From NCBI GenBank assembly GCA_004764695.1, contig SMSO01000034.1, forward strand, positions 761,501-825,500: 64,000 nt of DNA, read 5' to 3'. The translations under genes were made by a program, and so were the position numbers. The notes under the pieces are model-generated. The model ran no database searches and was not told the origin of the DNA. It saw only the letters and a list, made by a program, of their open reading frames with translations. Positions 31,525-41,632 of the stretch are shown in pieces. This stretch comes from Schizochytrium sp. TIO01 (taxonomy: Eukaryota > Sar > Bigyra > Thraustochytrida > Thraustochytriidae). The first letter of the stretch is position 1. Each line of letters opens with the position of its first letter.

Positions 31525-31920
31525 TATTTGGGAGCTCCTCTTTCAAACAGAAAGCAAAACGAAAGCCCTTTGCTTTATGTGTTTACGCAAGAAAAGGTAC
31601 CGCCCACGTATGGGTTCCAGACTACGTCTAGGCGCTACGTTGAAACAGAATTGTCAACCTAATCGTCTGTGCGACAGCATCTCGTGTTTTTTTTTTTGCT
31701 ACAACTTCTTGGAAACAGGGGGGAAAAGAATTTTAAAACCTGGGTTCTTACCATCCTTCTTTGAATTCACATAGTAATTTCTCCCTTTGCTGCGAAACAA
31801 CTACAGAGATCATAATAAATGTCACAGCAACAATTTCCATTTCTTCTCTTACTGTAGGCGTCTATAATTACCGGTTAGAGCGTTTTTCATTTTTTAAAAC
31901 CGTTGCAAAACGTATGAATG

Positions 31921-31938
31921 CGGCGCAGTCAAGCGCCG
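31921..31938. repeat. GC-rich hairpin CGGCGC-N6-GCGCCG
   Basis: A perfect 6-bp stem with a 6-base loop in AT-rich sequence. It has the same stem as the hairpin at 6283-6302 but a different loop. Confidence 0.5.
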
Positions 31939-32689
31939 TTCTATTATTCTGTATCATTTTAGTTTCAATATTAAAATAAAACGTTTTCTCATTTTAATAA
32001 AATAGTACAACTTGAAAAAAATTAAATTCATAGGCCTACGCTGCTTGTACGAACATAGGTACCATTAGCAATAGTTCACAAAGAAAATAAAATATAAAAA
32101 TCAACATACAGTAGTACCTACTACTGAATAAGACTCATTTTTGTGCCGCGGTAAAACACAATAGAGAGAATGGAGAGACTGGTAACCATACCTACTACCA
32201 TGGTGATCTGTGATAAATATGTATTCGGATATTTACAGCCACAATGATACAGCTGATACAAAGTAAGGCACTTGCATCGCTGGAGCGAATTACGTGTTTA
32301 TTGTATAAAAGTATAAAACAACAACTCATTACCTATTGGCACCACTTGTGCTTTTTGTAAAGCGAAAGCACTGCAGGCATGAGACATTACTTGGTGCACG
32401 ATACAAACATTCTAGTTACTGATGTCTGCAAGATGGTTTTGCGCATGATGCTGACTACTGATTCGCCCAATACAAAGCTATACTGAATTGCCTCTGACAA
32501 GGGCGAAGCTTCGGCTCTGCAAGAGGAATGCAGAGGTAAGTAAGCTATATTTAACGAGGTGCTTACTAGTATAACAGGATATATTCAACCCCTGTATGTG
32601 AAGATCGAACTGATGAAATATGAGAGAGACGAGAGGTTTAGCATCATTTTTGTATTCCTCTGCTAAAGCGAAGACATTCTCTGGAACGC

Positions 32690-32807
32690 GATGGGACTTT
32701 TCTTCCCTCATGGTAGTATCTTCTAAAGAACTCCTTCGAAGTTCCTATACATAGGATTAAACTATGTAGTTCTATGGGAAACAAAGAATAAGTCGAAAAG
32801 TCCCATC
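32690..32807. mobile_element. MITE-like 118-bp segment with 13-bp terminal inverted repeats
   Basis: GATGGGACTTTTC at 32690-32702 is matched perfectly in inverse at 32795-32807. Further internal pairing (TTCCC with GGGAA, and several short palindromes between) would let the segment fold on itself. No convincing target-site duplication is seen, so a transposon origin is only a possibility. Confidence 0.35.
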
Positions 32808-33222
32808 TTGCTTGTTTGAACAAAACGCATCCGATTTTGAGCGGATTGCCGCACCGGAGTAGCAAAGGGCAAAGACACTGCAGCAGACCCGCAACGCGAA
32901 GATATCAAACAATACAACTCACCCTCTTGCATACGCAGCCAGCAATCGTGTGCCAGACAGGCACCTAGGTGTGTTGGTCAGTAGTGAAGTCGTGAGGAAT
33001 CCAGCAGGGCAAGACTAGGTCGACTGCCACGATCTATACTGCACTCTGTTAACCTTTCAAGTAGGTTCTGTCTTCCCTTGATAGACAACCGCTTTGTCTG
33101 TATCCGAGCCCTCCCAAAAGACAACTGAGATATTGGCCCTAGGCCAGGCGGAGTTCGAGCCTGTGTTCGCGGAGTAGTTAAGAGAACCAGTAAGATAAAT
33201 AGACCACCAAATCGATAGCCCT

Positions 33223-34695
33223 ATGACTCAGACTGAGTCAAAGAAGATGGACCTTGTCTATATGAGTGGATTTGGCAACACATTTGAGTCTGAAGCTTTG
33301 GAAGGAGCTTTGCCTGCGGGACAAAATAATCCTCAACAATGTCCTTACGGGCTTTATGCGGAACAGCTAAGCGGCACCGCCTTCACGAGGCCGCGACATG
33401 AGAACCTTCGTACATGGTTGTACCGCATCCATCCTAGTGTACAGCACTCTAAAATGATGCCTAGCGCGAAGGGAGGGATTGGCCTAAGTAGCTCAGAAAA
33501 GAACCGTGATTACCACTTTGACCCAAACCAAATGAGGTGGCAACCACGCGAAGTCCCCAAGGCCACCGATGACATAGTTACCTTCTTGGATGGAATTCAG
33601 ACGGTGGGCAAGTCTGGCGATCCTGCTCAAAAGCATGGGCTAGCCATCCATAATTACGTGGCAAATACAAGTATGCAGCGAGAAACACTCACCAATGCTG
33701 ATGGTGATATGCTTATTGTTCCACAGCTCGGTGCACTTGTAGTGCAAACTGAATTTGGTGTCATGAGAGTAGAGCCCAATGAGATTTGCGTGGTTCAGCG
33801 AGGCATGCGGTTTCTAGTCAAAGTCGAGCAGGATGAGAACCGAGGTTACATCTTGGAGATCTATTCGGGTCATTTTCGCTTGCCCGACCTTGGTCCCATT
33901 GGTGCCAATGGACTTGCCAACCCTTGGGACTTCCAGACCCCTGTGGCGCACTACGAGGAAGACGAGAATACTGATTGGGTTGGGTTTACCAAATTTGGTG
34001 GTCGCATGTTTGAAATGTCACAGCGCTTTTCTCCTTTCAATGTGGTGGCCTACCGTGGCAACTATGTCCCTTACAAATATGATCTCCGCAAGTTCAATTG
34101 CATGAACTCTGTTACTTATGATCACCCTGATCCAAGTATCTATACGGTACTGACTTGCCCCTCGAGCGAGCCTGGTACTGCAGTTGCAGACTTTGTCATT
34201 TTCCCTCCTCGCTGGATGGCCATGGAACACACCTTTCGCCCACCTTGGTTCCATCGCAACACGATGACTGAATACATGGGCATGATTTGGGGCGAATATG
34301 ACGCCAAGAAAGGTGGTTTTGTCGCGGGTGGCGCTTCGCTGCATTCTTGTATGTCTCCTCATGGACCAGACGCTGCCACTTTCGAGCGATTTTCTGATCC
34401 ATCAAAGGTAGATACGACAAAGCCGGAGTTTTTCGATCGCGGGTTAGCTTTCATGTTTGAAACAACTTTCATGCTTGAGCTCTCGAACGAAGCAAGGTTT
34501 TCTTCTAATCGAGAGCTCACGTATCAAAATTGCTGGTCCAGCATGCCTAAAACATTTGATCCCAAGCTACTCTCACCTGCTAAGCATCCTGAATTCAAAC
34601 AGGGCCACCTCCTCGCATGGAAAAAGTCTAGCCTTGCTAACAAGGATGCTGACCATGAAAACAGTTCATCTCCTAAACGCCAGAAACGGGCTTGA
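33223..34695 (+). CDS. HGD: Homogentisate 1,2-dioxygenase
   Basis: 490 residues from the ATG at 33223. An internal Met at residue 9 (MDLVYMSGFGNTFESEALEG) marks where the conserved part begins. It is the iron-dependent dioxygenase of tyrosine/phenylalanine catabolism, opening homogentisate to 4-maleylacetoacetate in the cytosol. The three iron ligands of the family are visible: His344 and Glu350 in FHRNTMTEYMG and His380 in MSPHGPDA, each offset by nine from the human residues His335, Glu341 and His371. N-terminal motifs (PYGLYAEQLSGTAFTRPR, NLRTWLYRI) are intact. The protein is about 45 residues longer than the human enzyme, mainly at the C-terminus, which ends in a basic SPKRQKRA tail. No other tyrosine-degradation gene lies in the window. 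Confidence 0.98.
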   Translation: MTQTESKKMDLVYMSGFGNTFESEALEGALPAGQNNPQQCPYGLYAEQLSGTAFTRPRHENLRTWLYRIHPSVQHSKMMPSAKGGIGLSSSEKNRDYHFDPNQMRWQPREVPKATDDIVTFLDGIQTVGKSGDPAQKHGLAIHNYVANTSMQRETLTNADGDMLIVPQLGALVVQTEFGVMRVEPNEICVVQRGMRFLVKVEQDENRGYILEIYSGHFRLPDLGPIGANGLANPWDFQTPVAHYEEDENTDWVGFTKFGGRMFEMSQRFSPFNVVAYRGNYVPYKYDLRKFNCMNSVTYDHPDPSIYTVLTCPSSEPGTAVADFVIFPPRWMAMEHTFRPPWFHRNTMTEYMGMIWGEYDAKKGGFVAGGASLHSCMSPHGPDAATFERFSDPSKVDTTKPEFFDRGLAFMFETTFMLELSNEARFSSNRELTYQNCWSSMPKTFDPKLLSPAKHPEFKQGHLLAWKKSSLANKDADHENSSSPKRQKRA

Positions 34696-36161
34696 TGAGC
34701 GCTCATATTTCTTCCTGTGCTTTCTCTAGAACTATTTGATCTCACCAAATCTGAAAATATCGCTTAGTTCTTCACCATCATAACTTATTAGTAATATTTC
34801 TTATAAGTCAAACACCCTTTTTCTCAAAGCAGCTTAGAAGGCCAGTGCGAGATTAATTAGAGTAGTAAGGTCTAAAATTTAGAGTTGAAACGAAAGACTC
34901 CCAAGAGCTAATAAATGATTCTCTTTGAATAGGTTCTTAAGTAATCTTCAAGTCCACATTCTAAGGAAACATTCTTATCATGGTTCAAAATATGGATGAA
35001 AGCAAGGTGTATATAGAAGTCTAAAACTTAGCTGGGCTCAACAATAAGATTTGCCCTTTATATTGTGAAACAAACCAAACAAACACCATCATATAGGCCT
35101 ATAATTTCGGACGGTGTCTCAAGACTCGTTTCAGTGAATTCTCTGGTTTGCATGTTTGAGATAGTTCTGAAACATGGCGTATGCCTTTTTGCAACACCTG
35201 TGCATATATGTGAAATTACAAAAGTTAAATTTGGTCGAGATTGTACCACACCGCCACACCGTCAAACTATGTTTCCTTATCATTTGACAAACCGTTCTGA
35301 GAGAATCAGTGCGGCATTTTCGCTGATATAAATATGTTTGAGGCTTTTTTTCAAATGCCAATAAGGGGAGACAAGAATGTAAAAAGTAAGATGAGGTTCT
35401 CAGCTCAGGAATGACCACATCTACTAGTTTCTTTAAAACCATGACCAATTCTTGTTTAGAAAAAAATTCTATTTGATGAAATAAAGATCGAGTAATATCT
35501 GTAACTCAAACTAATAGCCTGATAGCTCCTTCTCTGACAGGAACACCTAGGTCGAATAGTTAAAGTGGTCGTCACAGAGACCTTCAATGCATTTCCTTTC
35601 CAATGGTAGAAGACAAGTTGAGAGTGCCTGGTACGAAGGTAAAGTAATTCTTGGTACGCGCCACTTCTATCCGGGATGTTTCAGAAAATTGATGAATGTA
35701 AGTTATTTTATGGGTCATATTCGGAACTTTCAACTACCATACCTTTACCCATAACCCCTCCGAAAAGGTAGACTGAATCAAACTCTGCAGCTACTCAACG
35801 TTTAAAAGGCTAAGATGGAGAACTCAAATATACATCAAGGTGCTTCTATTTATCTTAATATTTTGACTGCACACATCCGACCGATGATCAGTAGCGCACG
35901 AAAACTCAATAGGTGCTGCCAGATAGGGCTTATTTTTAACTTGAGACCTCACATGCAATTGCTTCAATTTAAGCTTCAAAAGTATTCCGCAACTCGACCA
36001 GTTGGTGGCACTGCACTGGGGCGCAGAAAATTGATACACGCCAGATGCATCTTCTGACTCTCCTTCGTATTCTGTACGTATCCGTTTCCGTACACGAGTC
36101 CCCCAAAACGCTGGAGTAGGTCTCAAGTTCTGTTTCTTGTCTCTATTTGCTCGATGCATAA

Positions 36162-36180
36162 GTAGGTACCTAGTACCTAC
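36162..36180. repeat. Inverted repeat GTAGGTAC-CTA-GTACCTAC
   Basis: A perfect 8-bp inverted repeat with a 3-base spacer. It is another member of the GTAG/CTAC palindromic motif set. Confidence 0.7.
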
Positions 36181-36692
36181 TATCCCCTCATGAACTAAAG
36201 GCTACTCTGATCAATCGATCCTATTTTAAAACCACTTCGTTGGTACCAATAGTGTTGATGTTCTCTTCCTCGTTGTCAAGGTGTGCTGCTGCTGGAAATT
36301 TTAGGGCGCACGCACATGGATTGTAGATCTAAATTAGGCCGAGCTCACACTATGTACGTAGAAGTACCTACCTAGGTGCTGTACATAAACTTGTTAATGC
36401 CACCTCATATCAAGTGCTGCTTCTGTATGTGCTAATGAGTTGAAGGTGATAAATTGTGGTGCCAGATCGCAAGCCACTGCAAGAGGCATTGAGTACTTTC
36501 TTTAACTTGAGTTTCCTCCTCCGAGTTGAACACTGTGATTAGTGAGAGTGGCGGGAGGTTCCGTAGATTACCGATAGTTTCACGTATTACTCGAGCGTTT
36601 ACAGGGAGCGAAGAGATTTTGTTCATTGATCGGCGAGCTGGAAGGAAGATAAGAAAGAAGGACTTGCGGTAAACTAGCAAACGAGCAGATTA

Positions 36693-36720
36693 TGCAAGCA
36701 AGCAAGCAAGCGAGCGAGCA
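36693..36720. repeat. GCAA/GCGA tetranucleotide repeat
   Basis: Tandem AAGC units changing to GAGC units, about 28 bases. It has the same period as the tract at 48096. Confidence 0.8.
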
Positions 36721-37555
36721 AAGCGTTTTGTAAGCATGTGCAATTACTACGCAGGTGTACACTACCTATTTCAACCCGTGAAAGTGCTTTGCTTAAGAAC
36801 TGTTAATGCACTTATATTAGTGATGGAGATCCTAGGAAGTAAAAAGAATAAGTTATCTTAGCATAAACATAAAGTGGTAGGCGGGAGCACATAGACAAAA
36901 CTAATAAAAATATCAAAGTATGATTAATGATTTATTAAATAAATAGAAGTAACATTTTAAAATTTACACTACATTAATTGTTACCATTGATAGTAGGTAG
37001 GGGCTATTTCGAATTTAGCATTAAGAGTGATATAAGTGGTTGTAGTCATAATCGAAGGTAATCTGTGTGGGTACTTCTCTTTCTGCAAGCTTCACCAAAA
37101 TCACAAGCATAACTCAAATTGAGGCGGGCACAGGCACAAACATCAATCAAGGCGAGGCTGAAGCAAGCCGCAACGGGAAGGCTTAGAGAGTATCAGGTAA
37201 CTGCGGCAGTGTGACCGCCTTGTTGAAGACAGGGCAGGCGGCAAAACATCCTTCACTATCAGGCACGTGCAAGAAAAGCCATCCTAAAGGAACGTGGGAA
37301 GGCTGCAGAGCAGGGATAGTCTGCCAGTTCTTCTAGGGTTGCAAAAAGTCGCGTACTCCCTCCAAAGCCTTTAGATTTTTCACTGCAGATTCTGTATTAG
37401 TTTGGTTCCTGTCGGTGAAACATCAACAAATTGAATTAGTTGTTTGTGGCTTATTGCAACTCTTAGTTGGCGTGTGTGTAACTATTGTTGTCAGTTCAAA
37501 CTCTACTATCTCGTTTGCACTCTTCAGGATACGTGGTCTTGGAGTATTGACTTAG

Positions 37556-37714
37556 GTAAGAGGAAGTGAGTCCGGGAGAGTAGAAGATCTGGTGACAGTA
37601 AGAAACGTACTACATCTCGCTGGCTCAATTCACCTTTGACATTCTACATATATTTTTTCCAACTATTCGAGGCTTTCTTCAATCAAGCTTCCCTTACTGA
37701 TTTTATCTGTGCAG
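37556..37714 (+). other. Candidate 5'-leader intron of the PH-domain gene (159 bp)
   Basis: Donor AG|GTAAGA at 37556, a CTTACTGAT branch-like site, a pyrimidine-leaning stretch and acceptor TGTGCAG ending at 37714, just 53 bases before the first ATG. Its size is close to that of the proven PP2C intron. No protein evidence can confirm it because it would lie in the untranslated leader. Confidence 0.35.
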
Positions 37715-37767
37715 AATAGCTCCCTGTTGTTGTGAAGTACTAAGGCTATAACCTTTTACGTGCGCGT

Positions 37768-38868
37768 ATGAACAGCGTCGTGTTTGAGAGAGACGCGAGA
37801 GAGAGCAGTGAAGAAGGGTACGCTCAGAGTTGTTGCGCTGCACTTTTTCGAACCAAACTTCTGCGGACTTGTGCAAAAGCTGACCCTATCCGGAACTCTC
37901 AATCATACGTAGCAAGCCCGGGTAAAGCGTGGTCCTTCTCTGATCAACGCGGAAGCAAAGCGTGGCCACAATCAGGTATCATGGCCATGTCTAAGGCCGA
38001 TAAGCTTCTGGGACTAGATCAAGGCGCTGAGGAGCACCGGATTCTCGTTCAAAAGGAAGGGCCGCTCGCGCGGCAAGATTTAAACGCGCGTGTTAAAACC
38101 TGGAAACGTACCCATGCTGTAGTAAAGGAATCATTTTTGCTCTTCTACAGAAGCAAAAATGAAACTGCTGGACCATGGGATTCCAAGCCATCATGTGTCG
38201 TGCCTTTAAATGGAGCCACAGTAAGTATCGACCTTAATGATAAACGTTTCATCTCTGTCACAAATGTAGACTGCGGAGCCAACTTTCGTGTGAAGGCCGA
38301 AAACCCAGGTGAAGCGATGGACTGGCTGGTTGCTTTCAAGCAAGCTAAACGAGCTACCCTAGAGAACGCTATGCTTGGAGCTGCTTTGATTGAGAAGTTG
38401 CAGTCAGAAGGTAGCCAACTTGAAGCTGAGAAACAAAAAGCCTTCGAGGAGCTCCAAGAGAAAGCTGCTAGATTAGATAGGGAACAACAACAGCGGGATG
38501 CAGCACGCGCGAGAGATCAGAAGCGGGCCGATGCCATACGTAACAAATTAGCCACTGAGCGCTCCAAAGTTTCGGAACTTGAGAGCACATATAGCGATGT
38601 GCAAGGTCGTCTAACAGTTCAAGAAAGTCATCGTCGCGAAGCTGCTGCTAAACGTTTATCTCTTGAGCGCAAACTCGCCAAGGCTGAGGAAGCCTTAGAA
38701 AAGCTCGAAGCCGCTATGATTGTTCGTCAGGGTACTGAGCGGCAAACATCGTTTAAACGTGAAGATACAGAAATGAGAGCCAGTGTCTCTGCTCTCCGCC
38801 TTTTCTTCGAAGCGCGTGCAAAAGAACAAGCGATCCGAGCAAGGGCGCTTTACGAACGTATGGTGTAA
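37768..38868 (+). CDS. Pleckstrin-homology domain and coiled-coil protein
   Basis: 366 residues from the first ATG at 37768; an in-frame ATG at 37981 (MAMSKADKLLG) in a better context would give 295 residues. The region between them (residues 1-71) has no recognisable domain, so the shorter form is a serious alternative. Residues about 91-190 form a PH domain: ILVQKEGPLARQDLNARVKT, WKRTHAVVKESFLLFYRS, VVPLNGATVSID, and a C-terminal helix with the invariant Trp (GEAMDWLVAFKQAK). PH domains bind phosphoinositides or proteins at membranes. From about 195 to the end is a charged coiled coil. It is probably a membrane-associated adaptor. No enzymatic domain is seen. Confidence 0.85.
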   Translation: MNSVVFERDARESSEEGYAQSCCAALFRTKLLRTCAKADPIRNSQSYVASPGKAWSFSDQRGSKAWPQSGIMAMSKADKLLGLDQGAEEHRILVQKEGPLARQDLNARVKTWKRTHAVVKESFLLFYRSKNETAGPWDSKPSCVVPLNGATVSIDLNDKRFISVTNVDCGANFRVKAENPGEAMDWLVAFKQAKRATLENAMLGAALIEKLQSEGSQLEAEKQKAFEELQEKAARLDREQQQRDAARARDQKRADAIRNKLATERSKVSELESTYSDVQGRLTVQESHRREAAAKRLSLERKLAKAEEALEKLEAAMIVRQGTERQTSFKREDTEMRASVSALRLFFEARAKEQAIRARALYERMV

Positions 38869-40382
38869 TACTGGTACATTTACTGTTGTTGCATTGATAT
38901 ACTGTCCCATTTTGGGTCTGCGTTTCACCTGAATAACTCAGTCCAGCTCATACGCTTCTGTTACGGAATTCACTGTCAAATTAAGTATCCATTTCTCCCT
39001 TTTGACAGCGCGATTGCGTAGACTGTAAGTCTGTCACACTTTGCGGAATGGCAATTTGAGTGTTGTACCTACCTGCTCATATACTTATTGCTTAGTGTTG
39101 TGGATAATGCTCTGAAGCTTCGAACTACCTTCCATTGCTATGTTAATTTTTTTGTCTTCTGTTCTGACTATTAAATGACTCCAACTATATTTTTGTTTAG
39201 ATGCACATGAGGAAACTACTTCAAAGGTGAAGGGAAGATCCCAGAAGAGCTGCTATAAGAGAGTAATCTTCATATTTGTTTTTTGTTTGTATTAATTACT
39301 TCAATGTCTCCTCCCGCATAGTACAGTTGTTCCATGATGTATCGAAAATTACCTGGATGTTCAATTTGCAAATGCGGTAGAGATCTTTTATAGTTGCCAG
39401 CTCTCGGTTTTCTAATACAATAGGATACTTTAACAAAAGAAAAAAAAATTAGTACAGATGCGTGAAGCTAGTTCATGTTTTTCGCGGGAAGAATACAAAT
39501 ATTACGTTATACTTCACTCATTGTGAGGGGGATTACGATTCTATACGTATGCAAACTCTCTTCCTTCCGAAGGGTAGTCACATTGGCGAAATGAATAAAC
39601 AGATTTTAGCATTCTCAAATGATCTTCTGACTTTCTTCACTGCGAGAATCATTAATCGTTACATACGCTGAAGGCGAGTATAATATATCGTTTTAAATAA
39701 TTCTTCAATATGTGCATCGTCTGGGAAGTGGAAAGGAGCCAATGATTGACCGAGGGAGAGGAGAGATTGAAGCTCGTGGAATTTGTAGAAAATAGTTTCA
39801 ATAAATACTCGCATCCGGTGTACGCAGTATAAGTACCCGTGTCCTAATTTGCTGGATTTTAAAAAATGCCCACGTGCCGAATGCAAGGTAGTAAGTAGGC
39901 TTTCAAACTTCCTTAGGAAAACTAAACTTAGCAATGATGATCTTCTGAAGTCTACCATAGGTATTGTTAATGCACAACAAGTTTATTCAAGCATTCATCA
40001 TGATCTCAAGACGTCACATAGGCCAGAACACAAAGAAAGATTTGTGAGGGAGTATTTCTGCCATGATTACTGGGCACTAGGTATAAAACTAGGCGGCTAG
40101 CCTAACCACCCTCACGAGTTCCTCTACTATCATTAGAGTTATTGGTAATTGTACCCCTATTGAGGTTGTTCAGAAGAGGCTTAGATAAAGGAGGAGGAGA
40201 AGCCATTCATCTCTTGCATGAAAACCCTCGCAACACTAAGAAAGCAAGAGCATAGTGCTAGAATTTGCAAAGGTGAAGCACCTCTAAGGGACATTCTTGC
40301 CAAGTGCTCATTTACACCAGATTGGGGCATTGTTTGAAGAAGAGTCCAACTAGTATTCGAGTAGAGCCTCTTGTTGCGCAAC
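38869..40382. other. 1.5-kb spacer
   Basis: AT-rich 3' flank of the PH-domain gene and upstream region of the thymidine kinase gene. Short frames near 39462-40100 show no family resemblance. Confidence 0.6.
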
Positions 40383-41027
40383 ATGGGCCTCGCATCGCCA
40401 TCAGGACCTCTGCTTAAGGTCTTTGCAGGCCCAATGTTTTCTGGCAAAACCACAAGGCTTTTAAAGACCATGCAGATTCTCGAACCTCAGTATCCTACGC
40501 GAGTTCTAGCAAAGTGGAGTCAAGACTTGCGGGCAGGTTCACAAAATATTGTGTCTACACATTCTGGACTCTCTCGTACAGCTAACGTTCACGCCTTCAC
40601 GTCCCTTGATGACGTAAAGCTAGATTCTTCCAATACTCTTATTGCTGTTGATGAAGGCCAATTCTTCGGAGAAGATCTCCTTCGCCTTTGGAATCGAATT
40701 TCACAGCAACCAGAAAGTTGCAATGCGCTTCTTGTTGCTGGATTGGATCTAGACTTTTTGAAAAAGCCCTTCGGCGTCATGCCCTTATTGATAGATCTTG
40801 CAGGGCCCGGAAATGTTGAAATTCTCACAGCTCGTTGTCACGTATGCCAAGCCCCTGCTCCTTTTACATCACGCATCATCCAGAGTGACCATCAGATTCT
40901 AGTAGGCGGGGCGGAGTCTTATCAGCCAACTTGCGCAGAACACTACAGCTGCGCAAGTCCTCTTCCTTCGCAATTCGATAGTGAGGAAATGGTCGATAGA
41001 GAGCTCCGGGTGTCACAGCGGAACTAG
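40383..41027 (+). CDS. TK1: Thymidine kinase, type II (TK1-like)
   Basis: 214 residues from the first ATG at 40383 (MGLASPSGPL); the frame upstream begins only with TTG codons. The enzyme phosphorylates thymidine to dTMP with ATP in the pyrimidine salvage pathway. Visible motifs: P-loop GPMFSGKTT (residues 16-24), catalytic-base motif DEGQFF (90-95), AGLDLDFLKKPFG, and the lasso region (ILTARCHVCQAPAPFTSR ... VGGAESYQPTCAEHY). Zinc ligands are CxxC (RCHVC) plus CxxH (CAEH). The second pair is CxxC in animal TK1 but CxxH in many bacterial enzymes, so this gene looks closer to the bacterial-type version. It converges with the RasGEF gene 600 bp downstream. Confidence 0.95.
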   Translation: MGLASPSGPLLKVFAGPMFSGKTTRLLKTMQILEPQYPTRVLAKWSQDLRAGSQNIVSTHSGLSRTANVHAFTSLDDVKLDSSNTLIAVDEGQFFGEDLLRLWNRISQQPESCNALLVAGLDLDFLKKPFGVMPLLIDLAGPGNVEILTARCHVCQAPAPFTSRIIQSDHQILVGGAESYQPTCAEHYSCASPLPSQFDSEEMVDRELRVSQRN

Positions 41028-41632
41028 TCATTCATCTGCTCACGGACACCACCTTCCCCCCCCAAAAAAAATCGATTGTGAAGTTGCCGTTATTTCGATT
41101 CGAAGAAATGCAGGAGGCCCATCTCAATATTATTGAATGGAGAGCAAGCAATCAAGTCTGATAAGACATTGGCCTTGATTTTGTATAAAACTGCAATTCC
41201 TTGTTGAGGATGCTTCAGCCGCATACTTTTCGATCTTCTTGTAGATACCTTATCTCAATAAGGAAGGTTTCTCATGAACACTTACTCACAAGCTGGCTAA
41301 GTGACAATTTATATTCTCTTATAAAACTACCAATGCTGCACTTGATGCTGCACTTGAGCTTGATTGGATCATTGCGAGCGTGCAAGCAGGCTTGATCAAT
41401 CTGTATGGAAGAAATATGTAGTACTTCTCGCTGAGTAAGTACGCTCTTCATGGTCGCAAAACTTCGTTACTTTCTGATATTTAACATTTATTAGACACTT
41501 TAAGTGTTTTAATTAGATGTGTAGATATGAATAATTATTCCTTTTCGTAGCAATTATTTTTTGTTGTCAGTGAGATAAGTGACAATCAACAAAAAGTTTA
41601 ACAACAAAAACTTGCAAATTTATTGATTGATC
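41028..41632. other. 0.6-kb convergent spacer
   Basis: Shared 3' flank of the thymidine kinase and RasGEF genes. A small tandem repeat (ATGCTGCACTTG, twice) lies at about 41333-41357. Nothing else is seen. Confidence 0.6.

Larger units (their letters stand above)
31525..33222. other. 1.7-kb divergent promoter region between BTB and HGD genes
   Basis: The two flanking genes are transcribed away from each other, so both promoters must lie here. It contains a CGGCGC hairpin (31921-31938), a MITE-like inverted-repeat segment (32690-32807) and AT-rich sequence in between. Short frames at 32478-32865 overlap the inverted repeat and look like no protein. Confidence 0.6.
34696..37767. other. 3.1-kb spacer
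   Basis: AT-rich, with palindromic GTAGGTAC/GTACCTAC at 36162-36180 and a GCAA/GCGA repeat at 36693-36720. The segment before 37768 holds the probable promoter, and perhaps a 5' leader intron, of the PH-domain gene. No gene is supported. Confidence 0.6.
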
